Below, piece by piece: positions 20,195 to 27,865 of a DNA stretch of 64,000 nt. Within the stretch, counting starts at the first letter, position 1. Each line of letters begins with the position of its first letter. The position numbers were made by a program, and so were the translations under genes. This DNA is from Acidobacteriota bacterium (GTDB lineage Bacteria > Acidobacteriota > Thermoanaerobaculia > Thermoanaerobaculales > Thermoanaerobaculaceae): NCBI GenBank assembly GCA_016213675.1, contig JACQZW010000031.1, positions 1-64,000 of the forward strand. Direction: 5' to 3'. Under the pieces are notes generated by a model. That model worked only from the letters and a program-made list of their open reading frames with translations. It was not told where the DNA came from and searched no databases.

Positions 20195-20874
20195 CAGTGC
20201 GTGCCCTCCCGCGTGGCCGTCACGACCAGCAGTAGCACCCGGCTGGCCTGCTCGGAGCGGGCCGCCGCCACCACCGCGGTCTGTCCGACACGCAGGCTCA
20301 CCGTGCTGCGCAGCAACGGCCTGGCCGGCGCCGGGGTGGCATTGCCGTGCCGCCGGGTCAACTCGAAGGGGCCGAGAACCACGCGCTCGGGATCGCCGGG
20401 CTGGGTCCGGAGGGTGAAACGCAGGAGGTAGCGCTCGCCGGCGCTCGCCTCGACCGAGCTTCCCTCCTGGCTGACGAACTCGAGGTCGTCCAACGCCTGG
20501 TACGACGTGAAGTGGAAGAGCTGGGCGAACTCCGCCCCCAACTCGGGGGCCGGATCGTTCGCGATGTTGCCGGTGTCCTTCGCGGTCGACGCGACGTAGA
20601 GCTTGACCCGCACGCGGTAGGTGAACGGCGCCTGGTCCCACAGCGCCAGCGCCAAGGCCGCCTTGTCGATCACCTTGCGTTCGTCACGGACGACCAGCGT
20701 GTTGGCGCGCGGCTGCAACAGGACGGTCCCCGCCGGCGACAGCAACGGCTCGACGACCGCCAGGGCGTTGCTGGCCGGGCGGTAGCGCAACTGGAAGACG
20801 CGTTCCTCGACCGCCGCCGCCACCGACGCCGCCACGGTCCAGGCCACGAGCACCGCGAGTACCGTGCGTCTCAC
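20194..20874 (-). CDS. secreted secretin-N-domain-like protein
   Basis: A 226-residue protein with a signal peptide (cleavage near AAAVEE, about residue 22). The following segment (about 25-75: FQLRYRPASNALAVVEPLLSPAG through LVVRDERKVIDKAA) resembles the NolW/N1-type fold of secretins, in which a short beta-alpha-beta unit is followed by a D/E-rich helix. The remainder is beta-rich and unassigned. It could be a periplasmic pilotin or accessory partner for the secretin further down the operon. The start is GTG, directly abutting the anti-sigma stop codon. Domain identity is inferred, not certain. Confidence 0.6.
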   Translation of the reverse strand: MRRTVLAVLVAWTVAASVAAAVEERVFQLRYRPASNALAVVEPLLSPAGTVLLQPRANTLVVRDERKVIDKAALALALWDQAPFTYRVRVKLYVASTAKDTGNIANDPAPELGAEFAQLFHFTSYQALDDLEFVSQEGSSVEASAGERYLLRFTLRTQPGDPERVVLGPFELTRRHGNATPAPARPLLRSTVSLRVGQTAVVAAARSEQASRVLLLVVTATREGTH

Positions 20875-21378
20875 CTAGAGCTCCAGGCCGGGATCGACCA
20901 CGAACGCGACCTGCACGCCCGGCTCGCCTGCCAGCGAGACCTGGTAGAGGCGCACGTCCTCGCCCTCGACGACCACGGACGGCGGCTCGTCGGCCCGCTC
21001 GGCTGCGACCGGCCGCGCGTCGGCGGACACCGCCTCCGGCCGCGAACCCATCAGCTTGATGCCGCCCACCCCGCCCAGCACCGCAACGGCCAGCACCGCG
21101 GCCGCCGCCATCCAGTGCCGACGCCGCGAATGAAGCGCGCGCTCGAGCCGCCTCTCCCGGATGCCACCGATCACACCGGCGACGAACGCCTCCGCATCGC
21201 CGGTCTCACCCGCGTCGGACCCGACCGCGAAGAGCAACGCCGGCTCCGCCGCCAGAACATGCGCGCGGCAGGCGGGGCACTGCTGCAGGTGCGCGCGCAC
21301 GGCTTCCTCGTCCGCTCTGGACAGCTCCAGGGCCACGAACCTCTCCGTCAGCCGGCGGACCTCCTGGCACGGCATCAT
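20875..21378 (-). CDS. putative zinc-finger anti-sigma factor
   Basis: A 167-residue membrane-anchored anti-sigma factor. The N-terminal zinc-binding ZAS/zf-HC2 motif is visible as Cys4 plus HLQQCPAC (about 30-37), and one membrane helix follows at about 88-106. The remaining 60 residues would lie in the periplasm as a sensor. The gene overlaps the ECF sigma factor gene (ATGA), the usual arrangement for a cognate pair. It would hold the sigma factor at the membrane until released by a signal that the sequence does not reveal. Confidence 0.82.
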   Translation of the reverse strand: MMPCQEVRRLTERFVALELSRADEEAVRAHLQQCPACRAHVLAAEPALLFAVGSDAGETGDAEAFVAGVIGGIRERRLERALHSRRRHWMAAAAVLAVAVLGGVGGIKLMGSRPEAVSADARPVAAERADEPPSVVVEGEDVRLYQVSLAGEPGVQVAFVVDPGLEL

Positions 21379-21989
21379 CGACCACCTCCTCGAGGCAGGT
21401 ACTCAGGGTAACGCGCCACCAACTGCTTCTTCAGCACCACCCGGGCCTGGAACACGTGGTTCCGGACCGTCGCCTCGCTGCAACCAAGTACGGCTGCCAC
21501 CTCGCTGGTGTCCAGGCCCTCGACCTCCCGCAGCACGAAGGCGGCGCGCTGCGTCGGCGAGAGGTCGCGGGCCAGCTCGGCGAAGATCCGCTTCACCTCG
21601 TCCTCGGCGAGGTCGCGCGGCGCGCTGGCATTCACCGAGTCGCCGACCAGTCGCAGGTGCGCCACGTGGGTGCGGTCGCGGCTATCGCGGGAGCGCAGCA
21701 TGTCGATCGCGAGGTTGGTGGCGATCCGGTACAGCCAGGTCGAGAACGACCAGGCCGGATCGTACTTGGCGAGGTTCTCCCAGGCACGGATGAAGGCGAG
21801 CTGCGCGATGTCGCGGGCTTCCTCGACGTCGGACAGGATCCGCGCTGCGCAACGCCGGACGCCGGCCTGATGCCGACGCACCAGCTCGCCGAACGCGGCC
21901 TCGTCTCCCGCGCGGGCAGCCGCCGCGAGCTCCCTGTCGTCGCGTCCTCCGGTCACGTCCGTCCTTGCCAACAGGCGCAGCAAACCCAT
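21375..21989 (-). CDS. ECF-type RNA polymerase sigma factor
   Basis: A 204-residue sigma-70-family protein with only regions 2 and 4. Region 2 spans about 20-90 (ELVRRHQAGVRRCAARIL, then WLYRIATNLAIDMLRSR, the region 2.4 signature). Region 4 spans about 135-190 (LSPTQRAAFVLREVEGLDTSEVAAVLGCSEATVRNHVFQARV is the helix-turn-helix area, 42 residues long). It heads a run of co-directional, mostly overlapping secretion genes, so it probably drives its own operon. The ATG at 21989 has GGAGG 11 nt upstream. Confidence 0.9.
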   Translation of the reverse strand: MGLLRLLARTDVTGGRDDRELAAAARAGDEAAFGELVRRHQAGVRRCAARILSDVEEARDIAQLAFIRAWENLAKYDPAWSFSTWLYRIATNLAIDMLRSRDSRDRTHVAHLRLVGDSVNASAPRDLAEDEVKRIFAELARDLSPTQRAAFVLREVEGLDTSEVAAVLGCSEATVRNHVFQARVVLKKQLVARYPEYLPRGGGR

Positions 21990-22049
21990 CCCAAGTCCAA
22001 CCTCCGCACCGTATACGGCGATGAGCGCTCGCGCGTTGGGTGCCGGCGA

Positions 22050-22055
22050 AGTATA
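22050..22055 (-). promoter_or_regulatory. candidate -10 for the sigma/secretion operon
   Basis: TATACT on the minus strand, about 60 nt upstream of the ECF sigma gene. I see no good -35 match 16-18 nt further upstream, where GC-rich repeat DNA begins. An ECF-type promoter recognised by the operon's own sigma factor would not be visible by this criterion. Confidence 0.35.
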
Positions 22056-22061
22056 AGTGAC

Positions 22062-22160
22062 CGTGGCCCGTGCCCCGTGGCCTGTGGCCCGTGGACGGCG
22101 GGAGGGTATGGCTCAAGCCTCAAGCCCCAATCCTCAAGCCCCAGGCCCAAGGCCTCCGCT
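22062..22160. repeat. GC-rich degenerate repeats between divergent operons
   Basis: Imperfect short repeats (GTGGCCCGTGCCCCGTGG, then CTCAAGCC/CTCAAGCCCC units) fill the gap between the divergent ECF sigma and waaA genes. They resemble the degenerate repeat tracts at five other gene boundaries in the window. The waaA -10 lies at their right end. Confidence 0.5.
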
Positions 22161-22165
22161 ACACT
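22160..22165 (+). promoter_or_regulatory. -10-like hexamer, leaderless start of waaA
   Basis: TACACT, 6 nt before the ATG at 22172. The short spacing would give a transcript beginning at or next to the start codon. Confidence 0.5.
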
Positions 22166-22171
22166 GCGACG

Positions 22172-23437
22172 ATGGTCCCGCCGGCCCTATGGCTCTACCG
22201 CGCGCTGGTTGCAGCGACCCTGCCGTTCCTCGCTCCCTGGCTCGCGTTCCGGGCTCGCTCCCGCGGCACCCAACGGCCGCCGCTCCTGCCGCGCCTCGGC
22301 CGCCGGCTGCCCCCTGCGCCCAGGCACGGGGTCTGGGTGCAGGCCGTCTCGGTCGGTGAGGTGGCGGTCGCCCGGCCGCTGATGGTCGAGCTGCGCCGTC
22401 GCCAGCCTGGGCTCCCACTGATCCTGTCGGCCACCACGGCCACCGGGCTCCAGGTCGCGAGCGGCGCCCAGGTCGCCGACGCCGTCCTCCCCTTCCCGCT
22501 CGACCTGCCGCACGCCATCAGCCGCTACCTCGACACGGTCGATCCGCGACTCGTCGTGCTCGTCGAGACCGAGCTGTGGCCCGAGCTCCTCTACGCCTGC
22601 GGCCGCCGGGGCATCCCGGTGGCGCTCGTCAACGCGAGGGTCTCCGACGCCTCCTTCCGCGGGTACGAGCCGATTCGCGCCATCCTCCGGCCGCTGCTTC
22701 GCCCGGTTACCCGGGTCCTCGCGCAATCCGAGCTCGACGCCGTGCGCCTCGCCACGATGGGCATCGCGCCGAAGAAGATCGAGGTGGTGGGCAACATCAA
22801 GTTCGACGCCGCACCGCCGGGGGCCGAGCCGCACGTGATCGGCGAGCTCCGCCGCCTCGCCGGGAACCGGCCGGTGCTCGTCGCCGGATCGACGATGTCG
22901 GGCGAGGACGACAGCGTCCTCGACGCGATTCTGGCGCTGCCCGCAGGCCGGCGGCCGTTCGTGATCCTGGCGCCGCGTCACCCCGAGCGGGCGGCCGAGG
23001 CGCTCGCGGCCGCCACCTCGCGTGGGCTCGCCGCGCTCCGCCGGACGCACCTGGACGGGGCCCCGGCGCCCTGCGACGTCGTCGTCCTGGACACCATCGG
23101 CGAGCTCGCCGCCCTCTATGCCATGGCCACCGTGGCGTTCGTCGGAGGCTCGCTCGGCCCGACCGGCGGCCACAACCCGATCGAGCCGGCGCGCCACGGT
23201 GTTCCCGTGCTCACCGGTCCAAACGTCCGGAACTTCGCTGCGGTCTACGATTCCTTCTTCCAGTCGGGCGCCGCCCGGGTGGTCCGGGATCACGCCGAGC
23301 TGTCGGCCGCGATCGCGGCGTTCCTCGCCGACCCCGAGCTCGCGCGCGCCGCGGGCGAGGCGGGCCGCGACCTGCTCGCCCGCAACGCCGGCGCGACGGC
23401 CCGAACCGTGGACGCCCTGGAGCGTCTCCTCGCGTGA
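22172..23437 (+). CDS. waaA: 3-deoxy-D-manno-octulosonic acid transferase (WaaA/KdtA)
   Basis: Adds Kdo to lipid A precursor at the inner membrane, the first step of LPS core assembly. The 421-residue product has an N-terminal hydrophobic anchor (about 5-22), then the GT-B fold: AVSVGEVAVARPL (Ser-Val-Gly-Glu loop near the N-terminus), VETELWPE (the conserved Glu-rich motif) and C-terminal GGHNPIEPA, which binds CMP-Kdo. GSTMSGEDD corresponds to the family's GSTHxGE segment. The start is set at ATG 22172, because a TACACT hexamer lies 6 nt upstream and the frame upstream encodes only repeat-derived sequence. Confidence 0.93.
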   Translation: MVPPALWLYRALVAATLPFLAPWLAFRARSRGTQRPPLLPRLGRRLPPAPRHGVWVQAVSVGEVAVARPLMVELRRRQPGLPLILSATTATGLQVASGAQVADAVLPFPLDLPHAISRYLDTVDPRLVVLVETELWPELLYACGRRGIPVALVNARVSDASFRGYEPIRAILRPLLRPVTRVLAQSELDAVRLATMGIAPKKIEVVGNIKFDAAPPGAEPHVIGELRRLAGNRPVLVAGSTMSGEDDSVLDAILALPAGRRPFVILAPRHPERAAEALAAATSRGLAALRRTHLDGAPAPCDVVVLDTIGELAALYAMATVAFVGGSLGPTGGHNPIEPARHGVPVLTGPNVRNFAAVYDSFFQSGAARVVRDHAELSAAIAAFLADPELARAAGEAGRDLLARNAGATARTVDALERLLA

Positions 23438-24441
23438 GCGGCTGGCCGGCCTCGCTGGTGCGGATCAGCCGAGCGCTCGAGCTGGTCAACGCCCTCGTCA
23501 GGCTTCCGTACCGCGTGGGCCTGCGGGAGTCGGCCCGCGCGTCGGTCCCTGTCGTGTCGGTGGGGAACATCGCCGTCGGCGGCTCGGGGAAGACACCCCT
23601 GGTGGCCGCCCTCGCGCGCACGTTGCTCGAGCACGGCGCGACACCCGTGATCTTGACCCGCGGGTACGGACGCCGCAGCAACGACAGCGTGGTCGTGCAC
23701 GACGAGCCCGGGATCTCGTGGACGCGGATCGGCGACGAGCCTGCCCTTCTCGCCCGGGCCGTGCCCGCGGCGGGGATCGTGGTCGACGCCGACCGGGTGC
23801 GCGGCGCCCGGCTGGCGGTCGAGCGGCTCGCCGCGACCCACCTGCTGCTCGACGACGGCTTCCAGCACTGGCGACTGGCTCGCGACCTCGACATCGTGAC
23901 CCTCGACGCAGCGGACCCGTTTTGCCGCCGGTCGCCCCGGCGGGAGCACCCGCGTGCCCTGGCGCGGGCCTCGGCGATCGTGCTGACCGGGACCGTGCGC
24001 GAGCCCGAGCGGGCCATCCCCGAGGTGCGGCGCTACGCCCGGGACTGCCCGATCCTGATCACCAAGGTCGTCCCCGTCGCGCTGCACCTCGCCGGCGAGG
24101 TGCTCCGCCCTTCGGCGCTCGCCGGCCGCCAGGTGCTCGCCTTCGCCGGGATCGCGGCGCCCGGTCGATTCGCCGCGACGGTGGCCGCACTCGGGGCGAC
24201 CGCCGTGCGGCTTGCCCGCTTTCCCGATCACCACGCATACGGTCGTGCCGAGCTCGACCGACTCCTGGCCGACGCGGCAGGGCAGGGGCTGTTGCCGGTG
24301 ACGACGGCAAAGGACGCCGTGCGGATCCCCGCCGACCTGCTTTCCGGGATCGCCTGGCTCGACGTCGAGGCGCAGCCGCTCCAGGGGACCTTCGACGAGC
24401 TGCTGCGCCCGGTGCTGGCTGGTCTACAATCCCGCCCGTGA
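23434..24441 (+). CDS. lpxK: tetraacyldisaccharide 4'-kinase (LpxK)
   Basis: Phosphorylates the 4' position of the lipid A disaccharide at the inner membrane. At 335 residues it is of family length. An amphipathic or hydrophobic N-terminal stretch precedes Walker A GGSGKTP (49-55), and LTRGYGR and DDGFQHWRL, both LpxK hallmarks, follow. VTTAKDAVR near the C-terminus fits the family. The GTG start at 23434 overlaps the waaA stop codon (GTGA). The 3' end contains the promoter hexamer of the next gene. Confidence 0.94.
   Translation: MSGWPASLVRISRALELVNALVRLPYRVGLRESARASVPVVSVGNIAVGGSGKTPLVAALARTLLEHGATPVILTRGYGRRSNDSVVVHDEPGISWTRIGDEPALLARAVPAAGIVVDADRVRGARLAVERLAATHLLLDDGFQHWRLARDLDIVTLDAADPFCRRSPRREHPRALARASAIVLTGTVREPERAIPEVRRYARDCPILITKVVPVALHLAGEVLRPSALAGRQVLAFAGIAAPGRFAATVAALGATAVRLARFPDHHAYGRAELDRLLADAAGQGLLPVTTAKDAVRIPADLLSGIAWLDVEAQPLQGTFDELLRPVLAGLQSRP
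24425..24430 (+). promoter_or_regulatory. -10-like hexamer, leaderless start of rfaE1
   Basis: TACAAT inside the last codons of lpxK, 7 nt before the GTG of the next gene. This would give an internal, leaderless transcription start within the LPS cluster. Confidence 0.5.
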
Positions 24442-25448
24442 CCAGCAGGGCCAGGCTCCACGGGATCGTCGAGGGCTTCGCCGGGCGGCGGGTCGTGGTG
24501 TTCGGCGACCTCGTCCTCGACCGCTTCGTCCTCGGCACGCCCAAGCGGATCTCCCGCGAGGCCCCGGTGATTATCCTGCGCTTCGAGGAGCAGCGCGACG
24601 TCCCGGGCGGAGCCGCCAACGCCACGGCGAACGTGGCGTCGCTCGGCGGTTCGGCCCTGCCGGTCGGGGTCGTCGGCGACGACGAGCAGGGCGCGTCGCT
24701 CCTCGCCGAGCTGCGGGCACGCGGCATCGACGTCTCCGGCGTCGGGGTCACGCAGGGGCTGCGGACCGTCACCAAGGTCCGCCTGCTCGCGGGTGGGCCG
24801 GCCTCCCTGAAGTTCCAGGTCGCCCGCTACGACATCGAGGCGCACCTGCCGGTCGAGGCCCCCGGCCACCAGGCGCTCACCGCCGCGCTCGCCTCCCTCG
24901 CCCCGAGCGCCGACGCGGTGGCGGTCTCCGACTACGGCTACGGCGCCGTGACCGGATCGGCCGTGGCGCGGCTCCGGGGCCAGCTCCGGAGTGGCGTGCC
25001 GGTCGTAGCCGACTCCCGCTACGCCCTGGCGGCGCTCGCGACGGTCGACGGGGTGACTCCCAACCTCGAGGAGCTGGAGTCGGCCGCCGGTCACGTGCTG
25101 CGCACCGACGCCCAGGTCGCCGAGGCGGCCGAGGCGCTCCGCCGCCGGTTGGAGGCGCGTTTCGTCCTCGCCACCCGCGGCTCGCACGGCATGACCCTCG
25201 TCGAGGAGCACGAGCCGCCACGCCACATCCCGGTCTACGGCACCGACCAGGTCGCCGACGTCACCGGCGCCGGCGACACCGTGCTCGCGACCCTGACCCT
25301 CGCGCTCGCCAGCGGAGCGACCGCTGCGGAGGCCGCCACCCTGGCCGACATCGCCGGCGGCATCGTGGTCATGAAGCTCGGAACCGCAACGGTCTCACGC
25401 GACGAGCTCCATCGCGGCGTCGACCTCGCGGCCTTCCTCCATGACTAG
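24438..25448 (+). CDS. rfaE1: D-glycero-beta-D-manno-heptose-7-phosphate kinase (RfaE1/HldE kinase domain)
   Basis: PfkB-family sugar kinase that phosphorylates heptose 7-phosphate at C1 in ADP-heptose synthesis. Of 336 residues, the N-terminal FGDLVLDRFVLG and PGGAANATANVASLG segments are the two substrate-side signatures. The C-terminal DVTGAGDTVLATL holds the catalytic Asp and the anion-hole glycines. In many proteobacteria this kinase is fused to the adenylyltransferase as HldE; here the two are separate, overlapping genes. The GTG start at 24438 overlaps the lpxK stop and has a -10-like hexamer 7 nt upstream. Confidence 0.93.
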   Translation: MTSRARLHGIVEGFAGRRVVVFGDLVLDRFVLGTPKRISREAPVIILRFEEQRDVPGGAANATANVASLGGSALPVGVVGDDEQGASLLAELRARGIDVSGVGVTQGLRTVTKVRLLAGGPASLKFQVARYDIEAHLPVEAPGHQALTAALASLAPSADAVAVSDYGYGAVTGSAVARLRGQLRSGVPVVADSRYALAALATVDGVTPNLEELESAAGHVLRTDAQVAEAAEALRRRLEARFVLATRGSHGMTLVEEHEPPRHIPVYGTDQVADVTGAGDTVLATLTLALASGATAAEAATLADIAGGIVVMKLGTATVSRDELHRGVDLAAFLHD

Positions 25449-25983
25449 CGCGACGCGGGGTCCGGGATCCGGAATCCGGGGTCCGGACCACCCGCACGAC
25501 CGGCCGGCCGACAAGCTGCTCTCCCGCGACGCAGCCCGTGACCTGGCGGCACGGAGCCGCGCCGCGGGGAGGACCGTCGTGCTCGCCAACGGCGCGTTCG
25601 ACATGCTCCACGTCGGGCACGTCCGCTACCTGGCCGGCTGCAAGGCCCTGGGCGACGTCCTGATCGTCGCGGTCAACTCGGACGCCTCGGTGCGGTCGGG
25701 CAAGGGGCCGCTCCGTCCCATCGTCCCCGAGGGCGAGCGGGTCGAGCTGCTCTCGCACCTGGCGTGCGTCGACTGGATCGTGATGTTCGATGAAGTGACG
25801 GTGAGCGAGGTCCTCCGCGAGATTCGCCCCCACGTCCACGCCAAGGGGACCGACTACACGCCGGAGACCGTCCCCGAGCGTGCCGTGGTCGCCGAGTGGG
25901 GCGGCGAGACCGTGATCTGCGGCGACACCAAGGAGCACGCCACGACCGACCTGATCGGCGAAATCCTCACGCGCTTCCGCTAA
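25441..25983 (+). CDS. rfaE2: D-glycero-beta-D-manno-heptose 1-phosphate adenylyltransferase (RfaE2)
   Basis: Nucleotidyltransferase that makes ADP-D-glycero-D-manno-heptose. The HxGH cytidylyltransferase-type motif GAFDMLHVGH (51-60) is preceded by a conserved Asn, and VNSDASVRSGKGP corresponds to the second signature. The 180 residues include an N-terminal extension of about 22 residues (RGPGSGIRGPDHPHD) that the family does not need; it is encoded by a GGGTCCGGGATCC-type repeat inserted at the start of the gene. The ATG overlaps the last 8 nt of rfaE1. Confidence 0.9.
   Translation: MTSATRGPGSGIRGPDHPHDRPADKLLSRDAARDLAARSRAAGRTVVLANGAFDMLHVGHVRYLAGCKALGDVLIVAVNSDASVRSGKGPLRPIVPEGERVELLSHLACVDWIVMFDEVTVSEVLREIRPHVHAKGTDYTPETVPERAVVAEWGGETVICGDTKEHATTDLIGEILTRFR
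25452..25487. repeat. GC-rich microrepeat inside the start of rfaE2
   Basis: Tandem imperfect copies of GGGGTCCGGGATCCGGAATC, translated as the unneeded N-terminal extension of RfaE2. Same degenerate repeat class as the other boundary tracts. Confidence 0.6.
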
Positions 25984-26016
25984 GCGGCTGCCGCGGGACG
26001 GCCGCCGCCCCGCTCC

Positions 26017-26040
26017 CGTGCCGGCGTCTCCGCCGGCACG
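26017..26040 (+). terminator. hairpin terminator candidate after rfaE2
   Basis: A perfect 10-bp stem, CGTGCCGGCG / CGCCGGCACG, with a TCTC loop, 36 nt downstream of the rfaE2 stop codon. No U-tract follows, so it may be a Rho-assisted or processing hairpin rather than a classic intrinsic terminator. Confidence 0.5.
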
Positions 26041-26068
26041 ATGCGGTGCCCCGGCGAAGGCCTGGCCC

Positions 26069-26074
26069 TAGAAT
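26069..26074 (+). promoter_or_regulatory. -10-like hexamer, leaderless start of waaC
   Basis: TAGAAT, 6 nt before the GTG at 26081. No Shine-Dalgarno sequence is visible in the gap. Confidence 0.55.
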
Positions 26075-26080
26075 CCCACC

Positions 26081-27055
26081 GTGCGCATCCTGCTGACCCG
26101 GCTGTCGTCGCTCGGCGACATCGTCCACACCCTTCCGCTCGCCGCGGCGCTACGGGCCTCCGGCCACATCGTGGCCTGGGTGGTCGAGCCCGAGTACATC
26201 CCGCTCCTCGCCGGCGGGTCCGGCATCGATCGGATCGTGACGGCGCCCACCAGACGCTGGCGCACCGGCCCGTTCGAACCCTCGACGCTGCTCGGGATCC
26301 GGACCACCCGCGACGAGATCCGAAAGTTCGGTCCGGACGCTGCGCTCGATCCCCAGGGGCTCGTGAAGTCCGCGGTCTGGGGCTGGCTCTCGGGAACCGG
26401 GCGGCGCATCGGTTTCGCCCGAGGCTGGCGCCGCGAGGCCTCGGCGGGTCTGTTCTACTCCGAGACAGTTCAACCCCCGCCCGAGGCCCGCCACGTCATC
26501 GACCTCAACCTCTCCCTGCTGACCGCGTTCGCGATCGAGCCGCCGTGGGGCGGGCAGCCCGACGCCCGCAGCCTGCTCGCCCGCCCGCGGCCAGCGGGGT
26601 CGGGCGAGGACGAGGCGCCGGTCGTCCTCCTTCCCGGCACCGCTAGGCGGCACAAGACCTGGCCGGCAGCACGGTTCGTCGACCTCGCCCGGCGCTGCGC
26701 GAGCGAGGGGATCCCGGTCGTGGTCGCGTGGGGACCGGGAGAGAAGGACGTGGCGGACGTGGTGGCGCGCGCGGCCGGGCCGGGCGTCGAGACCGCCCCG
26801 CCGACGACGCTAGTCGAGCTGGCCGGGGTCCTGGCGGGCTCCGCTGCCGTCGTGGGCGGCGATACCGGCCCGCTCCACCTGGCGGCGGCGCTCGGCGTGC
26901 CTGCGGTCGGGATCTACCTCGCGACCGACCCGGCGCGCAACGGCCCCCGAGGCTCCTTGGTGCGCGTCGCCCGGGACCCCGCGGACGCCGCCGGACCGTC
27001 TGCGGAGGCCGTCATGGCGGCGCTCGTCGACCTGTTGCGCGAGGCGTCAGGGTAG
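26081..27055 (+). CDS. waaC: ADP-heptose:LPS heptosyltransferase (WaaC type)
   Basis: GT9-family enzyme that transfers heptose to the Kdo of the LPS inner core. The 324 residues begin with LLTRLSSLGDIVHTLPLAA, the family's first strand and loop. The ADP-heptose-binding pocket near the C-terminus is GGDTGPLHLAAALGVPAVGIY (split across a conserved Asp-Thr-Gly turn). Assignment to WaaC rather than WaaF rests on the LSSLGDIVHT form and on context. The GTG start is 6 nt after TAGAAT. The stop codon TAG (27053-27055) is also the first half of the next gene's -10 hexamer. Confidence 0.88.
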   Translation: MRILLTRLSSLGDIVHTLPLAAALRASGHIVAWVVEPEYIPLLAGGSGIDRIVTAPTRRWRTGPFEPSTLLGIRTTRDEIRKFGPDAALDPQGLVKSAVWGWLSGTGRRIGFARGWRREASAGLFYSETVQPPPEARHVIDLNLSLLTAFAIEPPWGGQPDARSLLARPRPAGSGEDEAPVVLLPGTARRHKTWPAARFVDLARRCASEGIPVVVAWGPGEKDVADVVARAAGPGVETAPPTTLVELAGVLAGSAAVVGGDTGPLHLAAALGVPAVGIYLATDPARNGPRGSLVRVARDPADAAGPSAEAVMAALVDLLREASG

Positions 27056-27058
27056 TAT
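27053..27058 (+). promoter_or_regulatory. -10-like hexamer overlapping the waaC stop codon
   Basis: TAGTAT, whose first three bases are the waaC stop codon. It lies 6 nt before the GTG at 27065. This spacing is the reason that GTG is preferred over the GTG at 27059. Confidence 0.5.
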
Positions 27059-27064
27059 GTGGCC

Positions 27065-27865
27065 GTGCTGGTGCCGAACCGCTGGCTCGCCGTCGTGACG
27101 CTGGCCGCCGCCGGGGTTGCCTCCGCGGAGGCGCCGGCGTGGCTCCTCCAGGGTGAGCGGCTGACGTACACGTTGACCTACCTCCGCGTCGTCGGCGGCA
27201 CGATGGTGCTGCAGACCATCCCACCCACCGAGGACGGGCTGCTGCGCTTCACGCTGCAGGCGAACTCGTCGCCGTTCGTGACGAAGTTCGCCGTCGTCGA
27301 CGACTTCTTCGAGACGTCGTTCGACCCTCGGCTGTCGACCTTCCTGCTGTCGCGTAAGGAAACCCGGGAGGGCAACCGTTACGGGGAAGAACGGATCGAG
27401 TACGACCCCGACCTCGGAGTCGCCAGACGCTGGAAGAACGGGATCGCCCGCGACCCGATCAAGGTCGCGCCGCCGGTCCTCGACACCCTGGGCGCCGTGA
27501 TGGTGCTCCGCACCCTCCCGCTCGCCCCCGGCAGAGCGTTCCAGCTCACGGTGCTGTCCGGGAAGACCGCGTATCCGCTGGTCGTCACCGTCAAGGAGCG
27601 GGCGAAGATCAGGGGATCGGCCGGTGTGCCGGTCGACACGTTCGTCGTCGAGCCCCTCTTCCGTGAGGGCTTCCTGGCGAAGAAGGAAGGCAAGCTGACG
27701 CTCTGGGTCACGACCGACGAGACGCACGTCCCGGTGAAGATCTCCTCGACCCTGCCGTTCGGCACGCTAAACGCCAGCCTGGCACGGGTCGAACGGCCCT
27801 GGCAGGCAGTGGTAGAATCGAGCAGCGGACCGGAAAAGCAGGGAAAGGACTCGCATGGCCCTTAA
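27065..27865 (+). CDS. DUF3108-type secreted protein
   Basis: A 266-residue exported protein with a signal peptide (MLVPNRWLAVVTLAAAG, cleavage near ASA-EAP). The body is a beta-sandwich-like DUF3108 domain: LTYTLTYLRVVGGTM, FVTKFAVVDDFFET, and a C-terminal KLTLWVTTDETHVPVKI segment where many family members read LWLSDDERRIPVRI-like. Members are periplasmic and frequently lie near LPS genes, but their function is unknown. GTG 27065 is chosen over GTG 27059 by the -10 spacing. The last codons overlap the pilB start, and the promoter-like TAGAAT for pilB lies within the gene. Confidence 0.75.
   Translation: MLVPNRWLAVVTLAAAGVASAEAPAWLLQGERLTYTLTYLRVVGGTMVLQTIPPTEDGLLRFTLQANSSPFVTKFAVVDDFFETSFDPRLSTFLLSRKETREGNRYGEERIEYDPDLGVARRWKNGIARDPIKVAPPVLDTLGAVMVLRTLPLAPGRAFQLTVLSGKTAYPLVVTVKERAKIRGSAGVPVDTFVVEPLFREGFLAKKEGKLTLWVTTDETHVPVKISSTLPFGTLNASLARVERPWQAVVESSSGPEKQGKDSHGP
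27813..27818 (+). promoter_or_regulatory. candidate -10 of the pilB operon
   Basis: TAGAAT, 36 nt before the pilB ATG. Here a conventional leader with GGAAAGGA (27842-27849) as ribosome-binding site follows. No convincing -35 is visible 16-18 nt upstream. Confidence 0.45.

Noticed and set aside
22070..22171. An upstream start for waaA at 22070 giving a longer N-terminus
   Set aside because: That stretch encodes only repeat-derived sequence, and a -10-like hexamer sits 6 nt before ATG 22172, where the conserved membrane anchor begins.
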